A DNA stretch of 64,000 bases from NCBI GenBank assembly GCA_029449235.1, contig JANATG010000016.1:1178001-1242000 (forward strand). Reading direction: 5' to 3'. The position numbers were made by a program, and so were the translations under genes. Of the stretch, positions 12,740 to 21,664 are shown piece after piece. Every line of letters begins with the position of its first letter. Within the stretch, counting starts at the first letter, position 1. Below the pieces are notes generated by a model. The model made no database searches, had not been told where the DNA came from, and saw only the letters and a program-made list of their open reading frames with translations. The stretch comes from Linnemannia schmuckeri. Its lineage: Eukaryota > Mortierellomycota > Mortierellomycetes > Mortierellales > Mortierellaceae.

Positions 12740-12743
<4 letters not shown>

Positions 12744-13988
12744 CTTCGTGCTTTCTGATACCTTCTTCTTCATCCTCACTTTTGTGCATACTTTGTCCTC
12801 CAATGTACAGTTCCTAAGCCAATTCTTGCGAACAATAAAAAAGCGTTATTCCGCTTTTGAAACGCCATCACTCCCCTTTCTCCCTCGTCCTCCAATTATG
12901 TGCTCAACATCGACATGTTGACTCATCCAACTATTGCGCAAGCCTCATACTCCATCTAAACCTCGGTTTCCACTTTTTCTGACCTAAAATCCTTGCTTCC
13001 TCTGTATTGCCGTCAGTACTGACAAGAGTGTGTTGCTCTCTAATAAACTTATGCTCCGTCCAACCGTGCACCACCTAAACAGCTTCATCTGATGTGCTGT
13101 AGCCCAGAGTGTCAGAAATACAAACAATAAAGTGTCCATGGAGCAAGAGCCAGAACTGCCAGCTAAAGACTAAAATATTCCCTGTCAAGATTCATAACGA
13201 GCTCAGTCGGATTGTGCAGCTCAAGAAAACGATTGTGGAGGCTAAGACACGAGCTGCAGCGAGACAGTTGTTTGTCGTGACTAAACCAACGACTCTGGAC
13301 CAAAGATGGATCGACAAGTTCAGGCGTGCTATGAACAGGAGTCATCCACAACGAGGATCGATGACACGAATACTGGACATAGGATTTTGAGGCTGGGTTT
13401 ACGACAACAAGAGCTTGTCCTTTGATTATCTTGGGGTGAGCTGATCCAGGATCGCTTTTTATCGTCTATCTCGACTTTTCTCATCGGACCAGGCTGGGTG
13501 AACGAACTTTTTTTTTGAGAAAATATAAGTGTGGCGGCATTGTAGAATAAGGAATGTTCTTGAACCATGTAATCTTGGTATGTATGCCTCGAGAGAATCA
13601 TATCTGCAAACATCAATGTGTACCGCACCAGCCCGCCCATTTATTATTGAAACAATCATAACCAAATCAGAAAAAAAGACGTCCAACGAAGAGGTCGATA
13701 CACTGAAAAAAAAAATGCAATGTAACTTGACTCACAACGCATCAAGGTTAACAGCAAAGCAAAAAGACACCAGAGAAAGAACCTCAAGATTAGTCATAAC
13801 GCCAGAAAAGCAAGCAAGGACGAAAAAAAAAACACACACACAAAATCTAGGCCATCAGCACATCAACACATCAACACAACAATGCCAAAAAAATGTGCGA
13901 AAGCGACAAAATGAAAGCAAAAAAGATCGTAGACCTGAACAAACAAGACAGGAGAGAGAAAAACAAGCTTGTCCCGCAAAGTATCAGC

Positions 13989-15022
13989 TCAAAGTGGAAT
14001 GTCTTCGTTACTGCTGTTGTCATCCTCGTCGTTCTGAAGCTCTGGGTGATATTGCAGGAAGACACCAATCGTATTTCTAAGCTGAAGGTTCTTGCAAACT
14101 TGGTCCACACCGGCGCGACAGTGAGGACAGTTCTTCCTGGCTGCATTAAAGAAAGCATGGAAAGTGGTTAACCTGCTGACCAAAATATTTACCTAGATCA
14201 TGTCTGCAGTGGCCCATTCTTTGGCAAAGCGCGTAGGGCTTACTTGCTAAAGTGGGCTTTGGTATATTTATGACAAAAGGAATGTCCACAAGGAGCCAAC
14301 ACGACGGACTTGATTTGTATTCTCAGACAAATAGCGCATTGGAGTTCCTACTCAAGCCCCATACCTTGCTCGCGGTGCTGGTCGGCATCGCGTCGCGGAA
14401 CAGCACTCTTTTGTATCAGCGCTCCCTTCTCGGGATCTAATCTTGTGGGTGCATTTGGGCGGCGGTCGAATAACATGAATGATGGGTCCGAGGCTAGTAA
14501 CATTTAGAAGCCAAAGAATTTCTCAAGGTTATCTGTTTGTTCCCCTGTTATTTTTTTTTATCGTTTTTTTGTTTACCTAGCATGCACAAGTGTTAGTGTT
14601 GTTCTTACGTAGATCTTGGTCAAAGGCGATAATGTCTCCGTGGTAGAGAGCCTTGAGCGAGCCTCGGTCGATCACGATCCCATTCAAGAAGATCCTGTTC
14701 AAGCCCAGCCCTTTGACCATAATCGGAGCCTCGTCTGCACCTACGTCAATCTCATAGCGAATGCGAGAGATATCTAATCTTACTTCTGGCAAAGTAATGG
14801 TGGCAGCTAGTGATAGGAAGAAAAAAATAAAAACAGTATCAAGTGAATGAGAGTCAGCCTCAATACCAAGATCAAGAGAAAGGACGCCCAAGTATAGCCA
14901 CTTCATGAGAACAAAGAGCAGCTGCAAGTAAACATACCGCGGTTACGACCAATGGTGGTCGTCTCCCTGTCGAGATCGATGATGGAAGCATGTGGGTTCA
15001 AGGGAAGCAGTTTTAGAATCAT
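13989..15022 (-). pseudogene. CHFR/Dma1-like FHA-RING E3 ubiquitin ligase, interrupted by an in-frame stop
   Basis: Four exons join in phase: 15022-14938, 14806-14609, 14493-14244 and 14172-13989. Introns are 131, 113 and 71 nt with normal borders. The first two exons encode an FHA domain (TTTIGRNR, then LDISRIRYEI, then FLNGIVIDRG and LYHGDIIAF). The usual SRxH His is Arg here. The third and fourth exons encode a RING finger with CAIC, APCGHSFCHK and CPHC. They also carry the tail CPHCRAGVDQVCKNLQLRN, which parallels the region after the CHFR RING. Two lesions stand out. TAG at 14350-14348 interrupts the frame between FHA and RING (codon 143 of about 238), and the sixth zinc ligand is Tyr (TAT) in place of Cys. 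A Gln codon changed to TAG explains the stop. An intron removing it would need to be about 17 nt, which is too short. Intact relatives ubiquitinate mitotic-checkpoint and septin-ring targets. Confidence 0.75.
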
Positions 15023-15623
15023 GTATTTTTATTGAGTATATATGGTTTTGAGGGTTGTGGACATGTAAGGGAGAGAGAAGCGAATTCTTTGATGTGAATC
15101 CGCATTTTTACCCAGCTTGTTGATCGGAGGTGGCGTATGTGATGTGATGTATGGTTGTGTATCTTCCTTTTTTCCTCTTCGTTATCTGGCATGCGATGCT
15201 CGTGGGTGTCACTCGCATTTTTTTTTTTTTTTTTTTTTTTTCATATATCGATTTAAGGCATGCAACGCGAAAATTTCGTTGGTCTGTGCTCCCGATGGTG
15301 GAATGAAATAATCATTGAGGCGAAGGAAGCGACACGAGGTGGCATAATGCTACAGTGCGTCTTTCCTTGTGTAACAGCGCTCCAATTCGGTGCAGACACT
15401 CACTGCCCAAAAGACAAAGAATCGACTTGGAATTTAGTGGCGAATCTTCCCACAAACTTGGTCACACCTGCCCCTTGACTGCCAAGAGTCAGACAACGGT
15501 ATCACACCAATGGTGGCATCGGAAAAATGTCACCGAGGTGACTTTACAAGATAAAGAAACTCAGAAAAAATGGTAAGAAAAAAACGAGAGAAATTAGAAG
15601 CTTTGCATTTTTTTAAAAGGGTC
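15023..15623. other. Spacer between two pseudogenes
   Basis: The stretch holds the upstream side of the FHA-RING gene and a T run at 15218-15241. I see no supported coding region. Confidence 0.6.
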
Positions 15624-16058
15624 TAATGCGGTTATCAAGAAATCAGATGTGCGGGACCCAACACTGTCCTGTAAAAGTACACATTTGCAACCAATTTAAC
15701 ATGTTATTGAAGTGGGAATCGAATCAGGGCCCCTCTCACAAGACGAATCGTAATGTCTTCGACGAGAAGCCTTCGCGTGAGGAGCTGAACATCGCCATGG
15801 CACGGCACATAAAAACCAAACTCAGGACAGCAGTTATCTTGCGAACAACCTTGAGCGATATCTAGATTAAGCTGTTCCCGGAATGAACACTAAGACAATG
15901 TCATCTTTGACCATGACATCAAGGACTTATGGATTTCACCAGAATCTGAAAGACGAGCGACCTTTTACGGCCTCGATGACCAACGCAGGGCCAGGGACCG
16001 ATGGATTTCAATTTTTATTACGGTAACAAGTATACGGTTTTTGAACGCACTGTGATGT
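15624..16058 (+). pseudogene. Degenerate copy of the cyclophilin exon of the PPWD1 gene at 37 kb
   Basis: This stretch aligns along its length with the last exon of the PPWD1-like gene on the minus strand at 37622-36939. An 18-nt block (ATCTTGCGAACAACCTTG at 15837) is identical in both. The match runs from the AATGCGGTTATCAAG segment to the TGTCTTTGGACGC segment. The copy lacks about 45 nt after GATATC(C/T)AGATTAAGCT. That deletion is flanked by TTCCC in the intact gene, suggesting loss between short direct repeats. A further large deletion removes the catalytic FHR to GTGG part. In-frame stops are present, including CAG to TAG at the IQIKL position. No WD-repeat part is present, and the copied exon has no intron, so a processed origin cannot be told from segmental duplication. 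Confidence 0.85.
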
Positions 16059-16289
16059 TAGTCACCATGTCGTCGCACCGTGTTCGCGTACAATCAGTCA
16101 ACAACCCGCGGCTGTGCCTCCCTCTCTGTGCAAGGAGGACGAACGAAGAAGTACTTTTAGTTCACGTGCGCTAAGCAAAATAACACAGGATCAACTCTTT
16201 CTTTCACTTTCCGCACACCACCACCACTCTTCATACTTCGTTCCTCTTTCTTTCTTTTACATCACCTTTACCACCTACTTCCCATCAAC

Positions 16290-17085
16290 ATGGAGCAATA
16301 CCACCACGACAGGGTGCTTTACCTCATCGACAACCACCGTCATCACCTCAACCTCCTCTCGCTGGCAACGGCAAAGTGCAAGTTCCACGGGGTGACCCAC
16401 GATGGCAACTCCTCCATCGCCGCTGAACGATCCCTCGAAGCTGCCATCAAAGAAAGCCATGCTTGGGCCACCGAGTATTACCAAGAGTCGCGGGTAAGTT
16501 TGCCTGTTCTGTTATAACTAAGGAAAAAGAATTTTGTTGTACGCGACTCTTACCATTTTCATGATCTGTGCGCACATGCTCACTTTTCAGACCAAGGAGT
16601 TCCGCGCCGCCTTGAAGAACGAGTTGGCTGGAGCATGGAGGGCGAGGCGCGAACAGCGCCGCCGCGCAAATTGGATAATAAAGAATCTCAGGCCGATTAT
16701 GGCATGGTACTAGTAGACGCAGAGTCATACGATTCACCTACTAACGTATAGTTTTTTGTTTGTTCTCTTTTCAATGTAGGCTGCTGCCGCAGCCGTTACC
16801 ACCGCTGTTACCCCTGTTACCGGAACCAGAGCTGCTGACGCTGACGCAAGAGTCATTGTCGCTGAGAACTCCTCGACCGGTGATGACGACCAAGTCAGTG
16901 CCAATGGAGGTGCCTCTGCTGCCATAGGATTCATCGTCGCGGAGGACTCTTTGGCCGACAATGGCGTGCAAGCCGGTGCCTACGACGACGCTAAGGACCA
17001 ACATGGCCCGTCTTCGATGACGTCAAGCGAATTCCGCAACGCCTCTACAATTATGGAAGATAAGCACCCAGGCTATTGCGCTTGA
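16290..17085 (+). CDS. Small protein of unknown function, three exons (structure uncertain)
   Basis: I do not recognise this gene. Exon 1 (16290-16493) starts at an ATG in good context (aacATGG) and ends in phase 0 at a GTAAGT donor. Exon 2 starts at 16591 after CACTTTTCAG. Exon 3 (16780-17085) begins after TTTTCAATGTAG with a clearly codon-biased Ala/Thr/Val/Asp-rich frame. The join that keeps this frame uses a GC-AG intron starting at 16666 (GCAAAT), giving 194 residues. Without that intron, exon 2 would end at TAG 16711-16713 and give 108 residues. A GT donor at 16706 would give a Leu/Pro-rich frame that looks non-coding. The N-terminal half is hydrophilic with a basic RARREQRRR stretch, and the C-terminal half is probably disordered. 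No signal peptide or membrane segment is visible. Confidence 0.5.
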
Positions 17086-17503
17086 ACGGACGGCGACGTT
17101 TGGGTGGTGCGTTTCCCTTTTCGTTTCTTTCCCGTTGTCCTTATTTTTATCTTCATCGCTTTCTCTTGTCTTTACTTTTTGTATTTTCTTTTTCCTCTTT
17201 GCCCCCCCCCTTTTTTTTTTCGTCCTCGCTTCCACTTTTCTCCCCTGTCTTCTTCATCTATAGTCTTTTATTTCTACTTGTTGTATCCTCGTATGTTTCT
17301 CTATTATTCTTCCTTGTCATGCTCTTTACAGCTGTTGTCTCAGCTTCTCTTTCTTTCCATGCCAGTATTTTCCTTATTGTATGCCTTTACTCTTTTTGCT
17401 ACATTAAGAACGTCTTACTACTTTGCTTCGAAAAAGCAACTTCTGGGTAATGATACATGTTTATGCTCACGTTCGCAATTTCTGTACCTCTATTACAAAA
17501 AAA
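17086..17503. other. Pyrimidine-rich 3' intergenic stretch
   Basis: A T/C-rich spacer between two convergent genes. I see no gene in it. Confidence 0.6.
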
Positions 17504-18721
17504 CTACCCACAATGAGTCGCGATCTGACTATCACTAAAACAAAGTTTACCAGCGCGACATTTGTTAACAATCCATCGACCTCGATTACATTTTGAGAAA
17601 TGACCCGTCACTCCAGGATTAATACAGGCAGTCGCACCCTCGCTTGAACAAAGTCCCGTCTGAATGCCTGTTCGGATCGGTTCTACTGGCCCAGTGCTTG
17701 TCCTTATCGCTGCTGTTATTGTTGTTGTAATCAACCTTGTAGTTGTCCTTGTTGGCCATGCTCCTGTAAGTTTGGTGGTAACAACAGAGGGTTGATGAGA
17801 CGGTGAAGGTGGACATAACGGCGAGCCCTGCTTCTTGGCCGGGTAGGCAATATACCCACGACAAGAACCCGGGTACTTGGGAGCCGTTGGCTCGTACTGA
17901 TTCCCATTCTTGACATTGAAATACATCCAGACCTCGTTCAAGACCCCGCCCTTACAATTGATTTGAGCATCAGCTCCAAATACCGCCTCAATCGCCTCAT
18001 GCATATCCTCCACATCCGGGTTGCTCCTCGGCATAATCCCAGCCTTGGCCAGAGCGGCGTAAAGATCGTACTGTGCACGCAGCTCGAGTGCCTGTCGAAA
18101 GTATTCATAGACATCTTGGTTGGGAATAAAGGTTGATGGGTTGGTGCAAGAAGGGGATAGGTTTGAGATGCAGGTTCCGTGTTTTGACCACTCGTAGGAC
18201 CAGAAGCCATTGTTGTTGCCCTTGAACGAGCCCCAATAGGTGTTCATCTCGTCCATGAATCCTGGTTGTGCGCCATTATAGCTCTTCAGCCGTGCTTCCA
18301 CATTCTGTTATGGTAAAGAGGAAAGAAGTAATGAGTTAGAAAGTCTTTGCATATTGGACGGAGAGAAGACTGACAAAAATAAAAAAGAAAAACTCACATT
18401 GTAGACACGAAGAGAGTCGCAGCCGTTAGGAGGTCCGTGACCTCCAGCACAGGTATCTGGCCAGAGGCCATGCAGAGTGAATGCGTCACTGGGTCCAACG
18501 CCATCGAACCATTGTTGGACTAGGACAAGGAGACCCATAGAGGGTAGACAGCAGGCGTTGACGTTCCTTGAGTCGGGTGAACAGGAGAGGACGTCGAGGG
18601 GACAAGAGTTTGCGTCGAGGAGATCGATGGTAGTTATGTTGATCGCTGGGTCCGCTGCTGCTGAGGTTGTGAAAAGGGTCGATAGGGCTATTGCCAGGGT
18701 GACCGAGGATGGCAACTTCAT
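17504..18721 (-). CDS. Secreted RNase T2 with C-terminal Cys-rich (chitin-binding-like) tail
   Basis: Two exons, 18721-18398 and 18304-17504, are joined in phase 0 across a 93-nt intron with GTGAGT and CAG borders. The product has 374 residues. It begins with a signal peptide (MKLPSSVTLAIALSTLF, then an Ala-rich cleavage region). Both RNase T2 catalytic segments are present: CAS-I as FTLHGLWPDTC and CAS-II as FWSYEWSKHGTC, each with its catalytic His. The enzyme should cleave single-stranded RNA in secretions or the vacuole. After the catalytic domain comes a Thr-rich linker and then a 48-residue module with six cysteines (C-x7-C-x11-C-x9-C-x5-C-x9-C) and an NPGVTGHFSKC-type segment. That layout resembles small fungal chitin-binding modules such as CBM19. 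The module call is an inference from Cys and Gly/Trp spacing. Confidence 0.9.
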
Positions 18722-19240
18722 GGTTGCTTGTTTGAGAGAGCGGGTATCGGTTGGTGTAGTTACAAGAGGTAGAAAAAAAAAGGGAAAGAAAGAAAGAAGG
18801 GTGCCAAGAGTTTTGTGGAACAGAAAAAGAAGAGGTACGAGAACCAATCAGAGGAATCATGCAGATCATCAAGCGGACCTTTTCTTTTAGCCTCGGTCTC
18901 AGATCACGGTTTACCCTGAAATAAAAATGTCGAGGAAGGAACGCGTCTTTTTTTCACATTGTGCTTTTTACGTGAATTATAGTCTAAAGAACCATTCGCC
19001 ACCACGAGGTCTACTTCCTCCACTCTCTATTCCCAGGCAAGTCCTTCCCAGCTGCACATGGTCCGAGATCAGGCGAAATCGACCAACCAACGGCAAGAGG
19101 GACCCTGCACGTGATTCATATCTCACCTCATTCAAACACGTAATGCTTTCCCTTTCCTTCCTTCCTTCCTCTTCTCACAGGCTTCCTTCTCATTCAGTCC
19201 TTCAACCGACTCAAACAGGAATGCAAACCGAGCATCAACA
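18722..19240. promoter_or_regulatory. Divergent promoter region, RNase T2 and F-box gene
   Basis: About 520 nt separates the start codons of two divergently transcribed genes and must hold both promoters. I see no specific binding site that I can assign. Confidence 0.5.
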
Positions 19241-21292
19241 ATGTCAACATCGCCACCCATTACAAACAATGCTCCACCCCATCAAGACCAAGATGACCTC
19301 GTGTCACACCTCCCCGCAGAACTTCGCACCCAAATAGTCCACCACCTCGACACCCCCGACCTGGCGCTCCTCTCACGAGTCTCCAAAGACTGGCGTCAGA
19401 CATGCATCCCTTACCTCTGGAAAGATATCCAACTTCTGACGCGACCCCAACTTGGTGGGTTCTTTGGGAAGCCCGCTACGTTGGGTTTGGGGTGTTATGG
19501 TGGTTGTTATACCAGGACTTTCAAGACCCGGTTCCCGGAGTCGATTTGGCCGTTACTGGATGTTGATATACAGCAAGAGAAGAAGGAGACCGAGGGCAAA
19601 CAGGACGAGGAGGGGAAAAAAAGGATTCAATTGGAGAGGTTTGACTTGCTCCTCCCACAAGAATCCACCAACCTCCTCCCAAGCGACGCCGATCCAAGTG
19701 GGCGATCGATCATCCTGACCAACGAGACCTACTACATCATGCTCAACAAGTTCCTCCAGACAAACATCTGTACACGCACCCTCCACACCCTACACATCTA
19801 CCGTATCCCGCCTAACCCGATCCGGCTCTTGGAAACCATTGCTGTCTACTTGCCAGGACTCAAGGTGCTGCATCTTTTCGCGGGAGGTGGGGTCCCCTAC
19901 CGACGGATGCCGTGTTTGGGTCCTGAGGCGGCACGGAAGTTTCTGGAGAATTGTCCATCGGGATTGGAGGAGCTTGCATTTGGAGTCAAAATCAAGGGCG
20001 ATCAACCACCGGAACTGCGCTCCATGGTTTTGCCATCTGATCAGGAACAAGGAACTAGCAGGAGGAAGTTGTTGACACATCCGGAGCTTAGGATCTTGTC
20101 GTTGCCCGGGGCGATGAATGGGTATGAGGAGCAGGTGTTGGCTGCTGGAGAGGGAGGGTTCTTGCAAGGATGTACGGGCCTGGAGGTGATTGAGAGTTCT
20201 AATGATGCGTTACTGAGAAATTACTGGATCACAGATAACACGACAATCCGTACCGTCTTGAGTCGGGAAGGAGGAGCCGGAGCAGTGACAGAATCGCCGC
20301 TGCATGGTCGGGTATTGCGACGGTTCTGTGCAAGCATGGCGGATAACGGACTGCCGCAACCAACACAAGAACAGCAGCAGTCCCAACTACCCCTCCCACA
20401 ACCCATTCAACAGCAACAGCCCCAGGAAGAAGTCAACCCATCAGAGCGAGATGAACGACTCGCAGACTCGATATGGGCAATCCAGAGAACCAACCAAGCA
20501 TCAGCAGAGCACGCGGCAACACTACCCACCGGCCCAGGATTGCCGGCATTCGTCGTCAGGAAAGAGGTCTGGCACACGATTGTGGTCCATGGAGCCGGAC
20601 CTTTAGTTGCACAGGCGATCGTGCACACTTCTTCTCATCAGGATGGGATGCTGGTCGCTCTGGAATTAATCGACCCTCAAGGCGTCACCAGCCAACACAT
20701 ACAACAAATTTTGGTCAATTCCAAATACCTCCGTTGCTTCGAGGTCAGCCATAGCGACACCCCTCCTACCAGAACATCATCTGCACTACATGGACTCGAT
20801 CCACTCAGGACCCGCTTACTCGCGACAGATATGCTTACCGCCTCAAAATGGGGATGCTTACTGCTTACGAATCTCCACCTCGAGATTGGCGGAATCCCAC
20901 GTATCAATAAGAGTACTACCGCCGATACCAGTAACTTTGATCAACAGGAGAGCCACCGGATCCAGCGCCAAGTATATCGCCAACTAAGTGCCCTTACCCG
21001 CCTTCAAGAGCTCCGACTCGGTCGCGCATGCGAGCGCCAGGATATCGAAGACTACGAGGCTCACCAACACCAACACCAACACCAGCAAGAAGCTCAAAAT
21101 GTCCCAGGATTCCAGCGAGACTGTTTGGAGATGACGCTCGAAAGTGGACTTGACCTCCTATTAACACTAACAGAGTTATCAGTGGTGGATCTGAGTCGAA
21201 TGGACCATTGTGTGGGAGTTCCTGAGTTGCAGTGGATGCGGCGCCACTGGCCTCATCTGCGGGCACTTCGTGGCGTGTCATTGCCCGCGTAG
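19241..21292 (+). CDS. F-box protein, probably with leucine-rich repeats
   Basis: A single exon encodes 683 residues. The F-box is at about residues 19-63 (LVSHLPAELRTQIVHHLD, then LALLSRVSKDWR and the CIPYLWKDI end), the segment that docks Skp1 in SCF ubiquitin ligases. The rest has irregular leucine-rich segments such as LKVLHLFAGGG, LEELAFGVK and LRILSLPGA. It ends with LTELSVVDLSRM and LRALRGVSL. A Gln/Pro-rich low-complexity insert lies around residues 372-395 and a His-Gln repeat near residue 610. Such proteins select substrates through their repeat region, but the substrate cannot be inferred. Upstream ATGs are out of frame. The nearby minus-strand RNase gene shares its promoter region. 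Confidence 0.85.
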   Translation: MSTSPPITNNAPPHQDQDDLVSHLPAELRTQIVHHLDTPDLALLSRVSKDWRQTCIPYLWKDIQLLTRPQLGGFFGKPATLGLGCYGGCYTRTFKTRFPESIWPLLDVDIQQEKKETEGKQDEEGKKRIQLERFDLLLPQESTNLLPSDADPSGRSIILTNETYYIMLNKFLQTNICTRTLHTLHIYRIPPNPIRLLETIAVYLPGLKVLHLFAGGGVPYRRMPCLGPEAARKFLENCPSGLEELAFGVKIKGDQPPELRSMVLPSDQEQGTSRRKLLTHPELRILSLPGAMNGYEEQVLAAGEGGFLQGCTGLEVIESSNDALLRNYWITDNTTIRTVLSREGGAGAVTESPLHGRVLRRFCASMADNGLPQPTQEQQQSQLPLPQPIQQQQPQEEVNPSERDERLADSIWAIQRTNQASAEHAATLPTGPGLPAFVVRKEVWHTIVVHGAGPLVAQAIVHTSSHQDGMLVALELIDPQGVTSQHIQQILVNSKYLRCFEVSHSDTPPTRTSSALHGLDPLRTRLLATDMLTASKWGCLLLTNLHLEIGGIPRINKSTTADTSNFDQQESHRIQRQVYRQLSALTRLQELRLGRACERQDIEDYEAHQHQHQHQQEAQNVPGFQRDCLEMTLESGLDLLLTLTELSVVDLSRMDHCVGVPELQWMRRHWPHLRALRGVSLPA

Positions 21293-21664
21293 GTGATTAA
21301 TCATCGACAAAGGAGGAGGAAAAATAAACATGACAAGCAAAAACATAAACAGCTGGAGCACGATTTTTTTGGTGTTATTATTATGTTATGTTTACAAGAG
21401 TGCGAAAAAAAGCAAAAAAGAAAGGAAAAGAAAGAACGCGAGGAACTGTACAACGCAAGAAAGGGAAGAAAAAAAAAAAAAGAAAGATAATGGAAGGGTT
21501 TCTATAGACAAATTTTTTTGTAGGGGTAGCAGTGTTTTTACGATTTTTTTTGTATGTTAAAAAGAAAGAGTGGGGTAACCAAATCAACGACCAAAAAAAT
21601 TAAGTCGACATGGAAAAGAAAAAACTGATGTAAGGAAGCGAAAGAGAGAGCGATTAGACGACAA
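21293..21664. other. Convergent 3' region
   Basis: An A/T-rich spacer with A and T runs lies between the 3' ends of the F-box gene and the LARP1 gene. It presumably holds the 3' UTRs and polyadenylation sites of both. Confidence 0.55.

Larger units (their letters stand above)
10665..13988. other. 3.3-kb spacer with no recognisable gene; possible decayed coding remnants
   Basis: After the 3' flank of the CBM48 gene I find only short open stretches. Minus-strand 11120-10917 reads as 67 residues with a CRSSLRELSI piece reminiscent of LRR/F-box proteins, but it has no intact neighbours. Plus-strand 13109-13390 reads as a 93-residue basic peptide of unknown type. A (CT)n microsatellite lies at about 12694-12739. 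The area is best read as degenerate DNA. Confidence 0.5.

Noticed and set aside
12260..12742. Minus-strand frame beginning with an Arg-Glu repeat
   Set aside because: The repeat is the (CT)n microsatellite and the remainder shows no coding character.
13109..13390. 93-residue basic open frame
   Set aside because: It has an ATG start but no recognisable motif, no splice context, and sits in the decayed zone. It is too weak to call a gene.
14348..14365. A 17-nt intron (GTATGG to TAG) that would remove the in-frame stop in the FHA-RING gene
   Set aside because: It is far below any workable spliceosomal intron length, and removing it would also shift the frame of the RING.
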